From the NCBI GenBank assembly GCA_021613335.1, contig JAJTWR010000021.1, positions 2,748,001 to 2,812,000 of the forward strand: DNA of 64,000 bases. Reading direction: 5' to 3'. Shown here piece after piece: positions 18,873-30,214 of this stretch. The position numbers were made by a program, and so were the translations under genes. Position 1 is the first letter of the stretch. Each line of letters opens with the position of its first letter. Under the pieces are notes generated by a model. That model saw only the letters and a list, made by a program, of their open reading frames with translations. It was not told the DNA's origin and searched no databases. Source of the DNA: Whitmania pigra (lineage: Eukaryota > Annelida > Clitellata > Hirudinida > Haemopidae).

Positions 18873-19144
18873 TTTCCAGTATAGCCACACCACCCTAATA
18901 TCACCACAACAAAGAAAAAGACTGCCGGTAACGGGATTCCTTTGTAGAGCAAAAACTTTTTTAGAAGAATTAAATTTAAACTTTTTAAGAAATATTTAAA
19001 TTTTGATAAACAATTTAAATTATATTTACATTAACACGGCTAACATTTAATTGGATTCTTTCCTCGGAGCAAAGCCAGTCCCCCATTTCAAATTAAAAAT
19101 CAACTTTAAACAAAATTGGAAACAACAATTTTTTACGAAAGTGA

Positions 19145-20172
19145 TAACTGCCCCTGTTCTAGCCCCTTTTTAGGGCTTTTTTGTAAAGGCGATTAAAAAT
19201 CAACCGATAGAGATAAAAATGTGCGGATTGTTTTAAAAAATAGAAGAAGGATCAAAGTGCCAGGGACGAGCATTCAAAATTAAAAAATCGGGAACTATTT
19301 TTAATAAATGCTTGAAAACTTTGAAGATTTTTTAGGGTAGATCCCTGTGTGCGCTAGTCAAGTCAGTTACATATTTGAATTCTCCTGAAAAATATCTATC
19401 AGAATATGTATAACATATTAAATAACATGTAATTTTAATCCCCAAGGACGGGGTCGAAAAAGCTTCCGATTAAATCAAAACAACTTGGGCGAAATTAGAA
19501 GATATACGAGTAATGGAGTACGAAATGGCGTTTATAAACCAACCGACCCAGTTAAAAATACAACTATTTTAAAATAGCTTTCGACGATCTTGAGCAACTC
19601 TCTTGTCTTTGACCCTAACTATTATAGAGGAAATCATTTTAATTCTGTGATTTCAGGACTCTTTTTGATTATATTTGCCTTAATATCCTGAAGTCTCCTG
19701 ATGTTACCTACATACCTGTAATGGTCAGCCACCATGCCATACGATGTTTAATAAACTTTCAAGAAGTAAACCTCTCTAAGTTGTGATCTATATTTTAAAA
19801 TAGTTGTTGTATTTTTAATTGAGTTGGTTGATTTATAATCGCCTTTTTCGTACTCCATTACCAGTAAATCTTCTAATTTCGCCCAAGTTGTTTTTATTTT
19901 ATCGGAAGCATTTTCGACCCCGTCCCTGCGGATTAAAATTACATGTTATACATATTCTGATAGATATTTTTTAGGAGAATTCAAATATGTATCTGACTTG
20001 ACTAGCGCACACAGGGATCTACCCTAAAAAAAAATTTTTTTGAATGCTCGTCCCTGGCACTTTGATCCTTCTTCTATTTTTTAAAACAATCCGCACATTT
20101 TTATCTCTATCGGTTGATTTTTAATCGACTTTACAAAATACCCCTAAAAAGGGGCTAGAATAAGATATTTTC
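19145..20172. mobile_element. Long-TIR foldback element, internally deleted copy
   Basis: About 1.03 kb. The left arm (about 19,155-19,570) and right arm (about 19,790-20,165) are inverted copies of about 380-420 bp. Outer ends are TTCTAGCCCCTTTTTAGGG and its complement CCCCTAAAAAGGGGCTAGAA; inner parts include GGACGGGGTCGAAAA and ACAACTTGGGCGAAATTAGA. The 220-bp centre matches pieces of the copy at 54,830-56,350, including CTTAATATCCTGAAGTCTCC from its Ulp1 ORF. So this is a deletion derivative of the same family. Confidence 0.85.
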
Positions 20173-20251
20173 CTGCAAATCAGAAATTAAATAATAAAGG
20201 TGAAATTGCTTGCTTGGTCTTCTTCAGTAAGTACTGACAAGCAGGGACTCC

Positions 20252-22101
20252 CATTGACAGCTTGTCCCCCCCTCAAAAAAAGTTGGGAAATTTAGGATTC
20301 AAAGTTTAAATGCATATTATAATAATTTTTACAAAATTTAGGATTTAAAATTACAACAAATATTTAAAATAAAATAATGTCCGTAGATGCCCATTTCTCA
20401 TGGTAAATTTGCAATTGGTTGGATATTTCGTTGTCTTGGTGATTTTGTTTCACCCATGAAAAAATTTAGAACAGAATCGGAGTCTGAGCAATCTATGACC
20501 GAAAACCAGTCATCGTCAGCTGTTATTACTTGTGACATAAAACTGGGTAGAGTGTGTTGGGAAATATGAACATCTTACTAAAATGCTACAACGCGGTCAA
20601 GAATTGCAGAACAAAATAAGAGCTCAAGAGGCTCCAAATATGAGATTGTTACTAAATAAAGTAATGGATTCAGTGGTTCAAATAAAAGAAGCCTGCGACA
20701 ATACATTGCAAATCTGCCAAAAAACATGGGTAGCAATAAACAACACAAATGTCAGGAACCATTGATAAAGTGGAACCAGATCAACAACTTGTAAGTCACG
20801 ATCCAGGTATTAGAAGACCAATAACTACAGATACCCAACCAACGAAATTACCTTATTTCAATGGGTCCTTTTCAACCCAGATTGCCAAGCTTCCCTATAG
20901 ATGAAGGTAAACGCCGTTTCAGAGCAGAATATGAAGAATTTGAGCATCTTGAAAAGCATTTTGCTTTCTTTGTTCGTTATTCTCTTAGGAACCTGGGCGT
21001 GAATGTAGCGAAACAGGCTGGTATTTGGAAGGAGTAACAAACTGGGGGAAAATGAAAAGCAAAGGAACCCAGAAACTATAAGCTTGCTTTGCATTTTTTC
21101 TTCTGAATTACACAAGGCAGATCTTGCTGACTATTGTCATTACACGATGAAGCATGGACATGTTGACATTTTGTTAGACAAAAACAAACATAAAACGAAA
21201 GAGTTTTAGCATACTCTGAAAATATTAAATATTGGTTAAAATATTGGTAGATATAATTCGCACACTTGGTCGTCAAGGCTTAGCTTTCAGAGGCTTCGAG
21301 GATGAAAGCAGTAATTACCAGCAAATAGTACATCTTATGGCTCGATATAATCCTCGTTTAAAAGGATGGTTTGAGGATTTTAAGCTGAGACCTTATCACG
21401 TTTCATGTCTAAGTCAACTGTTTGCTTAGAGGCACAAACAATGGCTGATATCTTGATGGCTGCAAATGAACCTTAGACTCAAGCAGACATTTAAATTCGT
21501 TCGATTTGTTATAACAGCAGGATTTTCAGTTGCGACTAATGAGAGAAAACATAGCCAGCTTAAATTTGCTAAAACCATTCTGCCTACTACATGACAGATC
21601 TAAAGATGATTTGTTGCTCTTAACTTGTGAAAGAGAATTATTAGACGAGATTAAATTACAAGATGTTCTTGGGCAAACTTAAAGCAAAGGCGAATTCAAG
21701 TTACTGAGGATTAAAGAGGTGATCCATATTTCGATTTTTTAAAATTATAAATATATAATATTAAATGTGTATGTAATATAATTTTATTTTTATTTCTCAA
21801 GGTCAGACTCATCTGATTATCAACGTCCGGATACAAGCACTAATGAAGATTTTCTTACTACTAGTGAAGAAGTTGTGTGTAAAAGATAGATTTTGTTTAA
21901 TATTTGGGAGACATTGCACACATATTTTAATGTACCATGACTCTTGTGCTGTTAAATTTTATTAAAGAAATCATTTTTTGGAGTTGGGAAAACTGTTCTT
22001 TTTTTACTTGGGTACGTCCCTGCTGACCAGGATGCCTCTTTGGTGAAATCAATTTTTGGAGTTGGACAAAACTGTTCTTTTTTGTCTTCGGTACTTCCCT
22101 A
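20252..22101 (+). mobile_element. hAT transposon with ZMYM1-like transposase, decayed but end-to-end
   Basis: It starts CAGGGACTCC at 20,252. The matching GTCCCTG is at 22,016-22,022. An 8-bp TSD CTGACAAG at 20,244-20,251 recurs exactly at 22,102-22,109 and, with one change (CTGACCAG), at 22,023-22,030. The 3' end plus flank is tandemly duplicated (about 21,975-22,056 and 22,057-22,140). Inside is a broken transposase pseudogene. Confidence 0.8.
20387..21720 (+). pseudogene. hAT (ZMYM1-like) transposase pseudogene
   Basis: Pieces in order, across several frames: an N-terminal region (MKKFRTESESEQ), LLNKVMDSVVQIKEAC, a DUF4371-like segment (DIIRTLGRQGLAFRG and IVHLMARYNPRLKGW near 21,245-21,370), and the hAT C-terminal dimerisation region (GFSVATNERKHSQLKFAKT, then KDDLLLLTCERELLDE, near 21,520-21,660). 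Stops and frameshifts separate them. The short DUF4371 region implies internal deletion. Confidence 0.75.
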
Positions 22102-22764
22102 CTGACAAGGATGCCTCTTTAGTGGTGAGGTTCATTATCTGTCGAAAGCAAAATTAATGACTATGATATTATTTTATCAACTATTTATCTGTAATTATTA
22201 GAGGTTTTTCTTAGTTTTTTTCTTTTCTTCACCTTTTTCTTAGGGTTAGGGAATAACAATGACATAATTATTCAAAAATGCATCTTACCTGTTCAAAATC
22301 CAATGGAGGTATAATATAATTCACATAATTGAAATTGGAGTTTTGGTATCATAGTAACAAATGAGTTATAATGATTGCATTAATAAAGATATTTCTTAAC
22401 TAGCTTTCAGGCTTTAAATTTCACAAAAGATATGGGCCCTCTAATTACTTTTTTATTTATTATATATCAAGTATTGGATGTATCTTCAAGTTCCCGTAAT
22501 TCGTATTTAGACAGGCTCTTTGAATCACGAGAAAGAACTTTATTATCTTTAATTAATGTTTAGGAAAATACATTGTCAAACGAATTTTATACGACACAGT
22601 ATATCAGAATGTCACAAAAATCAGAATGTGTTCTATAAAACTATAATTAGCATTAGTTTTTTAAATGTGTTTAAATGTAAGTTTAACTTCCTATAGACAT
22701 TCACTTTTCACTCATGATAATTTCTAAATTTCTAAAGGACGGGATGTTTGTCTAAGCAAGGAAG

Positions 22765-23156
22765 TTACTTTAGGAACTTAATCTAGAAGATATTTATGAA
22801 GAATGATGATGATGCATTGTGAAGATTGCTTAGAGCGCATTTACAAAAAGCGGCTTCAATGTTGACATGTTAAACTATAAGCATGATAATTCTAGCGATC
22901 GAAGATTGAGATGTTTTGGTATTTAAAGCACGTATGTTGCTCCAAAGTTTGGAGACATTTTTACTTTAGGAACTTAATCTAGAAGATATTTATGAAGAAT
23001 GATGATGATGCATTGTGAAGATTGCTTAGAGCGCATTTACAAAAAGCGGCTTCAATGTTGACATGTTAAACTATAAGCATGATAATTCTAGCGATCGAAG
23101 ATTGAGATGTTTTGGTATTTAAAGCACGTATGTTGCTCCAAAGTTTGGAGACATTA
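22765..23156. repeat. Direct tandem duplication, 196-bp unit x 2
   Basis: The 22,765 and 22,961 copies run TTACTTTAGGAACTTAATC through TTTGGAGACATT and look identical by eye over about 195 bp, implying a recent duplication. The unit has no recognisable coding content. Confidence 0.9.
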
Positions 23157-23159
23157 TAT

Positions 23160-23455
23160 AGCAGATATATTTTGAGTCTTGACAAATTTTGATGCTTATT
23201 TTATCCTACAGATGTGCAAAGTTATTGAATAAGACTATTAAAGCTGGAATTCCATTATTATTTAAAAAATAATTTCTATTTCTATTATAAATCCAATCAA
23301 AATTCTAAAACTTTCCATTCAATTCTAATTAGCATTGCTGAAAATATTTCTATTTCTATTCTAATTCCATTCAAAATTCTAAAAATTTCCATTCTATTCT
23401 AATTACCTGAAATTGCTGAAATAATTTCTAATTCCATCTGTGGCCCATCAAGGTT
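23160..23455. repeat. Imperfect AT-rich repeats
   Basis: Two to three diverged copies of a unit of about 75 bp containing TTTCTATTTCTATTCTAATTC and AAAATTCTAAAA. No coding signal. Confidence 0.55.
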
Positions 23456-23461
23456 GAATTT

Positions 23462-23710
23462 TCATCTATGAAAAATTACGCGTTCCCATCTTTCGTTGTA
23501 GCTGACCATCTCTTTGGTCCAGCGGAAGCGTTTTTCTTTGTGATGGACTTTCAACGCTGGAGCTCGCTTTCGCATTTTGCTTTTTAACTGTCCATTTGAA
23601 TTAACATAATTGCAGACTGTCCTAACATGGACATCCATATCTGAAGAAGTCCGCTCTGCCACGAAAACAAGTTTGGTTATCCAATCGGTTCTATATGGAT
23701 AATGCTATAA
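23462..23710 (-). mobile_element. Tc1/mariner transposase fragment
   Basis: The minus-strand ORF reads VRTVCNYVNSNGQ, KMRKRAPALKVHHKEKRF and NERWERVIFHR, parallel to the Tc1 region TVRR.L...GL....RKKP.L...H...RL.WA, then W..VIFSDE. The catalytic Asp position reads His-Arg and a stop follows. It is a scrap of about 200 bp. Confidence 0.6.
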
Positions 23711-23839
23711 TGGAATCACCAGGGCATTTGTCAAAAATTGGTGAACACGTTTCTTTTATTATCTGATATTATTTAGATACAAGAAACATTTCTAAAATGC
23801 CGGAACTTATTCAATCTTCAGGGGTATCAGATCGAACAA

Positions 23840-26030
23840 TTTGACCGCCAGAATGATGTGCAACCAGGGGGGTATACTTACATATGTAAGAAAAGGACTG
23901 TTGCACATTTCCCTTATTACATCCTCTTTTTCAAAGGAGGAGCTGGAAAGAATCTTGATCCATCAAGATGCCATCGACACTGATGTGAGATGTAGGATTG
24001 TGGAAGAGATAATCTATGCTAACGATCTCGTTTCCTTAAACACGAGGGCACCCATTTGACAAAAAGCATCAAATCAACAACGAGAGGTATCTCTCTGGCC
24101 TCTCCGAACCTTGCATGCAGGTCATCATGGAAGTTAATCTAGAAAATCTAGAAAGTGATCACTTTATCATTTATCACAGTTGATGTTTTCACCTATATGA
24201 TGCCCTCAATGAACCTCGCATCGACATAAGGAAGGTTAACTAGCTTATCTGGGTCAGGACCTACCACCCGATGATCTCGAAGAAAATGCGTCTTTCTTAT
24301 CTCTGTGCATCATTAAGGCTTGTCCCCTATTGGAATGATGGTTTCAGAAACACAATAAAAGAGAAAAACCAGAAAGTAACCGCTTATTGAAGGTAAGATC
24401 AGTCGAAGCTTTCACGGAATATATGAGAGGGCGAAGGGACGTGCGCAATGAATTGTCAAGATTGCCAAGAAAGATTTGCTGGTTAAGATTTTGTGCCAGT
24501 TTCATCAAGTCAACCGACCTGGGCACTCTTTGGGGAACTGTCACTCTCAAAGAACTTGCATTCCTCCAATCTCTTCTGCTGATGGGTTCCCCATTGACAA
24601 CTTCAGCAAAGCTGAGACCCTTGCAAAATATTTTGTCTACTCAAGCAGCAATGCAAATCTTTCCCCTCACTTTGCTAATATTAAGCAGAATTTCTCTCTT
24701 CCAGATATTGACGTCACGACAACTCTTCTCTGTCTTCACCATAGAAATTTCCGAAATGTGGGAACTATCTCCCAAGGCCCCGATGGCATTCATTACGAAA
24801 TGATAAGATTGCATTGCTTCAAGTGCATTGTCTTTTTATTCAACCAATTCTGGACAATAGGGCGTCTTCCAGCATGAGGCTGGAAGAAAGTTACTGTAGT
24901 CCTTATCTCAAAAAGTGGCAAACCCTTTTCAGAGCCTTCCTCACATAGGACCATATCCTTAACCTCTACTCTCTGCAAGCTTTTTGAGAAGGTAATCGCA
25001 GCAAGACTCAGGTGGCACCTTGAGAATTTTGGCCTCATATTTGGTTTTCGTATTTCTGTTAAGAAATCTTACTTTGTTGTTTTTAGTAACAATAAATCAA
25101 GGTTGGATTCTTCCAGGACAATACTGTGCTAGGGAACAAATCCCAATGACTTCAACCGGTGCATTCCTGGGTGTAATCCTAGATGAGAAGCTGAACGGGA
25201 AAGCTCAAACGGCTGCGGTTGAAGTCAGATGCCGGAAACATCTCAACGTGATGCGAGCTTTGCCGAAAAATCCTGGGAAGCCAGCTCTATAGAACAACAA
25301 TAAGAACCGTGATGGATTTATGGAAGTGAAGCCTTTGATCTCAGCTTAATCAGAACAAGATGGTATATAATGGCATTTAATTCCAGGCTCTCACAAAATG
25401 CTGTGGCAGCATGTCTGGAACTGGATCCCTTTCATTACAAGTAGAATGCGGTGAATTTCCATTAGACCTTCGTCGAAAGAAGCTCACAGCTACTCATGCC
25501 ATCCTGTCGCTGGCCACTCCTAATAACCCCACCCGGGAATGTTATTTTGTACCTGATTTCAAGAATTACAACATCAAAGGCAAGCATCACTGGAAGATGA
25601 AGAAGACCAATCGGCCATGCCCTTTTGAAACGGTGTCAAGTCTGCCTGACAACATTCAAAACGACGTTACAAGACAATTTTCAGGGATGCCGAAGTTATC
25701 AGAGCAGCTTGGACACTGAAGTATCTAATTTCAAAAATGAAACCTCCGACGATCCTCTGAAGGTCGCTAGGGAGAAGATCGGAGAAATCAGTGACTCCAG
25801 CCTGCTCTGCTATCCAAGATGAAGGACAAGGCAGGGATAGGAATCTTCATCTCTAAGAAAGGAGTGTCTCCCGACAGCAGCACCTCTGCAACGGAGTTAG
25901 CAGCCATCAAAGATTTCTTAATGCTGCTAAAAAACTCCTACCAGGGGGAGGACAAGAATATTGTCATTTTAAGCAATTCTTTCAATTTCTCCAATCCAGT
26001 CACTCTTGACAATGGCACATCCTAAGGCAG
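23840..26030 (+). mobile_element. Jockey-like LINE, long degenerate copy
   Basis: In order: endonuclease start GGILTYVRKGL (23,866) and EELERILIHQDAI (23,937); the linker RPGHSLG (24,520); RT with NFSKAETLAKYF, GPDGIHYEMI (24,780), NQFWTIGRLPA, then WKKVTVVLISKSGKP and LTSTLCKLFEKVIAARL; FLGVILDEKLNGKAQ (25,165); GSLSLQVECGEFPLDLRRKKL; and an RNase H start KAGIGIFISKKG with ATELAAIKDFL (25,830-25,920). Many frameshifts, so dead. It contains the intact version of the site where gypsy-A inserted in another copy. Confidence 0.85.
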
Positions 26031-26284
26031 ACTCCTAAGTTCTTCATATTTAGCTCGACAATATACTCCAACCAGTAGATGCCTAAGTAGTACGACGACA
26101 TAGCCCGACATAGCAAGCTCTCCGTCATGACGCACAGAATACAATGGCAACTCAACCAAAACTTCTCAGTTATTATCCGGTAATGGTTTTATCAACCATT
26201 ATCAGATCATCGTGCTCTGTGCCATTCAATAGGAACAAATCAACGCGTCCTCCAGGACGACATTGTGCACAGCCGGGAGCAACG

Positions 26285-26500
26285 ACAAATTTAGCTGGTT
26301 AACGACAGATGCCGGAAACGCCTCAATGTGATGAAAGCTGTCGCAGGAAAATCCTGCTTGCTTCAAATTCAGACCATAATATTTGTGGATAGATTAAGTG
26401 AGTGGAGGGAATGTTATTTTGATTTTGCTTTCAGGATTTCCACCACCAATGGCAAACTTCTTTGGAAGATGAAAAAGATGAACCTCTAGATATGATTCCG
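26285..26500 (+). mobile_element. Second Jockey-like fragment
   Basis: NDRCRKRLNVMKAVAGKSC parallels VRCRKHLNVMRALPKNPGK of the preceding copy at 25,225, and ECYFDFAF parallels ECYFVPDF at 25,540. A short diverged remnant with a deletion. Confidence 0.6.
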
Positions 26501-27660
26501 AATCCTACGAACTAGTCCGGGTTTGGCACATTCATTAACAATCGTTATGATATGACATGCCCTAGCAAGAGCGATTCTCTAAAATATCTTTGAATTGGCC
26601 AGACTTTAAGCAGTCAAGAAGGGAAGTCATTTGAGGGGCGGGGCCTCGGATATCATTTCATAATGTTGGGCGATTCATTTAGCGCCATAAGCACTAAGTT
26701 TCAAGCATTAAGTTTTATATAATCCAAATTAATTAATATTTACTGTCCTTTTACGAGACTCGCATTTCAATTTTATATTCACAGTAACATAACAGTAATT
26801 TATAGTGGTTTAAGGAGACTTAAAGAATTTATAGAGTTAAACCACTCAATTTTGATAGTTATAATTTAAATACTTCTACCGAATCTGAATATTACTTTAA
26901 CAAATTTATCTTTCTAAACACTCACAAGGTTTGTTTTTAATTTATTTCATACCAAGTTCATCAAGCAGCAAATTCAAAGTTGAGAAAGATTCTATTAATA
27001 GCTTGTTCCTTGAACCTACCTACTAGTTGAGAAAAACGAAATGCTGTAAAACATGTTTCGTTGTATGGTAATCATGTTAATATTATTAAAATTGAGAAAT
27101 GGATATTCCAACGACAAAGTCACTTTCAAGCATTCTGGGTTAATTTGTTTTGCTTGTATTACGCAATTACGTAATTCAACCATCTATCAAACATTTAGCC
27201 AGCACATTGTTACGAAACGGCTGCTGGAAAATTATTCTAAAGAAGTACCCCCACGATTAGGCAAGTAAGTGATTGATTCGATTTAGAAAAGAGTCTTCGT
27301 AAATGTAGCAAGTGGCGGATTTAGGGAGAGGGTGAGGGAGGGCCATGGCACTCTCCGTCATTTTTAAAGTCTAAGGAAAAAAGGTAAAATCCACCGATAA
27401 ACTTTGTCCTACACGCTTACACATACATACACAGTACCATATTTCAAGTAAGGATGTTCCCTATAAGGCTGTTTTGCATATTCTATCCGTTAAATTTAAT
27501 TGAAATTAAAGGAAGGATGCTTGTGTGTCTCTAAAATTAAGATTCCAGAGATTACTTGTAGTTTCTGTCCCGATCCACGGGCTTGTAGTACAGCACATCC
27601 CTAGTTGACGAGTCGTTAGGCTTGTTCTCTAAACTTGAAGTTCTCTTTGTTTTTAACTTC
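26501..27660. other. Region without recognised features
   Basis: AT-rich. A phrase near 26,800 (ATTTATAGTGGTTTAAG) resembles ATTTATAGTGGTTAAG at 955, so old repeats are likely. No gene is supported; the 71-codon ORF at 27,053 has no recognisable domain. Confidence 0.45.
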
Positions 27661-27667
27661 ACCGGTT

Positions 27668-27785
27668 GTTCGCCCGCTTGGCCTAACGGTTAAGGCTCTC
27701 ACGATGGCAGCGCGGATTCAAACCCTGGAGCACGGTCTTAATAATCTAGCTTTGCAACGGACGTTAATAAAATATCACCTACTAA
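27668..27785 (+). repeat. tRNA-derived SINE, family 2, copy 1
   Basis: Head CTTGGCCTAACGGTTAAGGC (box A-like), then CTCACGATGGCAGCGCGG and box B GGATTCAAACCC. The tail is CTAGCTTTGCAACGGACGTTAATAAAA. The head is shared with 42,778; the tail is shared with at least six further places in this window. Confidence 0.8.
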
Positions 27786-27789
27786 CTTG

Positions 27790-28480
27790 ACCGGATTGTT
27801 TAAAAAATCTCAATTGGTACACTAAATTGGTAACCCTCGACATACAACCTCAGTCAACTTCGCACATCAACTTGATAACTTGAGGTCTCAAAATTTTCAG
27901 CCTGATGAACGCATTAACTATCAAAGAGTAATTTGGGGGCCTTCACAATCAAGGTCCAAAAAACATCAAAACACGTTGTTTTTAATTATTTATTTAATTT
28001 ATTATTTAATAACATATTGATACACTACACATGAACACCTAAATTAGTGGAAATGGTGAAATTGTTTACTGGATCCCAAAATAGCAGACATTTCTTGCTT
28101 TAGATTTGATCTCTAACAATTATCATTAGGAGCTGCACTGTCGAACAGGCTGTTGTGAATTTGAAGTCAATCGCAGAGGCAGGTTTAAAGTGTGGTTGTT
28201 CCAGCTGGTGATTTCCTGCTGTGGCCATAGACGATTAATAAGATCGGATTGCCCACAGTCGAAGGATTAGAGAGGGAAGGATACTTCCCACAGGATCGAA
28301 GCAAGTAATGTGGTGAAAGAAGAGAAATTCTCTGAGCTAGCCAGAGATGTGTGGATTTGGGGTGAAGCTAATGCCTATTGAAGTTGGGGCGAGAGGTTTA
28401 GTTAGTAGGTCAGCCTACAAATTCCTCACTCAAATAGGTTTACGAAACCGGAAAAGAACTAGGGCTATTATAAAAATCGC
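27790..28480. other. Region without recognised features
   Basis: Apart from AT-rich DNA near 27,980-28,030, nothing recognisable is seen on either strand. Confidence 0.45.
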
Positions 28481-28489
28481 GGTTTGGTT

Positions 28490-28800
28490 GTTGAGATGAT
28501 GGCGCAAATGACGTAAAAACGCGAATGAGCGTTTGAGGCATTATATGAGCGTGTCCGGTGAGCGTATATTTCTAAGTGATGGTAGCCGCTTAACAAGATT
28601 CAAGTTTTATGTCAACTCTCAGTTTTTACTATGTCGTCGTGAATCTCATCGATAACAATATAACGTTGCGATGGAGTCGGATAGGTAGTGTTTTCACAGA
28701 GAGGGACTGATCAACAAGTGTGGCCCACCACTCACCACTCGAGAACGTCAGGAGTTTGGGCCGAAACTCGACGGAGGCACTCATTTGGGTTTTGTTACTT
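28490..28800 (+). repeat. Dispersed repeat fragment, copy 2
   Basis: It shares GAGCGTGTCCGGTGA and the GGAGTTTG.GCCGAAA block with the reverse complement of 34,165-34,480, over about 300 bp with indels, and part of it with 1-131. No ORF is conserved. It may be an LTR or untranslated part of a retroelement. Confidence 0.55.
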
Positions 28801-28964
28801 AGTGTTAGTTATGAAAAATTAATAATATGTATTAGTTTAATAATAGAAATGAAATAAGAATAATAAATAAAGTTTAAATAAAAATCAGTAAAAAACGATT
28901 TTTGCAAATCCATCTGTAGATGTAGATGTGGAGCAAGGAACTCATTTAAGATATATTGAGTCTG

Positions 28965-29660
28965 ATTTCTCTCCTCAGGGCAGGTTGGACTAAACTTATG
29001 CCGTTGTCCTGAGGCTTATGTTCACGTTTTTCTTCGGGATGTAGATCCCTATTCCTGCCTTGTTGTTCGTCGTCTTTGAGGCATCCGTATTAATCTTTAG
29101 GAAACTTCCCTGGATATCCACTGAGCTTGTCCTTTGGCACTCTTGTATTCTTCAAAACTAGCTTCACTTCGAAGTCGACGGTGGACGGCTCTCTTTCTGT
29201 TCCTTACTTTGACTGCTTCCCTACTTGTTTCAGTAAGGTAGAAGGGGCTTACAACATCGTCCCGAAGATGCTGTCTGAGAGGCCCGAGAGATGTCAATGT
29301 GAGACGCCAGAATTGCTACATGAATTAAGAATAACAAGATTCAAGTTTTATGTCAAGTCTTCTACTATCTTACCTCTGCAATCAGAATATAGGCCAGTTC
29401 CGAATATAGGAGAATGGGCATTTATATCCCCGCAGATGATGGCATCTTAGTGTTTTAAAATTTTCTCCAAGTATTTTCCAAGGGGAACGTAGAAATTGAC
29501 AATCTTGAGTTTCCTGGATTTCGTGATGACCATGGTAGAGAGATACTGAATGTCCTGGGATGCGATAAAGGAGATAGATGACTGTCCTTCCTTTTACGCA
29601 TGTAAGTATGCCGCGTGTGGTACATTGTGTAGCGTCGCTTGATCTCTTTATTTGGGCACT
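28965..29660 (-). mobile_element. Jockey-like LINE fragment (endonuclease, linker, RNase H)
   Basis: Minus strand, several frames: KLKIVNFYVPLGKY and ICGDINAHSPIFG (endonuclease, near 29,400-29,510); the post-endonuclease linker RNRKRAVHRRLRSEASFEEY (near 29,160); then INTDASKTTNNKAGIGIYI (RNase H start, near 29,030-29,080). The RT domain is missing between linker and RNase H. Confidence 0.75.
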
Positions 29661-29739
29661 CTTTCAGACTCATCCAGGCATCTGGGATACTTTATCTTAC
29701 CAACTCAAAAGCATAATTTTTACTTTTGAGGTTTGCGCA

Positions 29740-30210
29740 TTCGACATTATCGACACTGAAGGGGACGGCGATACTGCACTATTTCGGTATAGCCGCCACG
29801 CGGGGACTGGCCGAAACAACACGGAAGTCCAAGGCTCTTTAGGACCTATAGAAGTTGAAGGCATCATCCACTGACGTAGGACACAGCTGATTGGCATGTC
29901 GTTTGACAATCTTGTTCTTCCATCGAACATCGTAAAGCACTATTCCAAGTGACCACTCCTGGGGCATTTCGATCTTTTGGATCTTCGTGCAGCCTTCTTC
30001 TTTGGCGAACTTCCTGCGTCTGCCCTTTCATCGCTTCCTGGTTCTGCAAGTTCACTTATCGGAGTCCTCAACTCTTGTTTAATGCAATTTTTTGCGAATG
30101 TCTTCTGGTCTATTGTTGATAAACTACTTTAGGCCATTTGGAGTAGTCCTCCACTACAACGAGGAACTTTAATCCTTCCAGGAGTTCGGCAAAATCGACG
30201 TGGATCCCTG
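29740..30210 (-). mobile_element. Ty3/gypsy integrase and pol C-terminus fragment
   Basis: The minus strand starts with IHVDFAELLEGLKFLVVVE and DYSKWPKVVY (integrase core with its first Asp, 30,125-30,206). After a deletion it reads VRWKNKIVKRHANQLCP (about 29,880-29,945), the C-terminal region in which gypsy integrases end H.NQL. The LINE fragment at 28,965-29,660 follows immediately. Confidence 0.7.
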
Positions 30211-30214
30211 TTCG

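Noticed and set aside
22765..23455. CRISPR-like repeat array
   Set aside because: There are only two long contiguous units and imperfect AT-rich repeats, no short repeats with unique spacers, and the DNA is animal.
27668..27740. Possible tRNA gene (box A and box B words)
   Set aside because: The sequence between and around the boxes does not fold into a proper cloverleaf by eye, and the shared non-tRNA tail marks it as a SINE. The same holds for 11,480 and 42,778.
28480..28800. rRNA fragment, suggested by the GC-rich GAACGTCAGGAG-type core
   Set aside because: I could not match it to any conserved rRNA segment, and it occurs as dispersed, edge-truncated copies.
29578..29874. 98-codon plus ORF and its overlapping neighbours
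   Set aside because: They are antisense shadows of the minus-strand Jockey and gypsy fragments.
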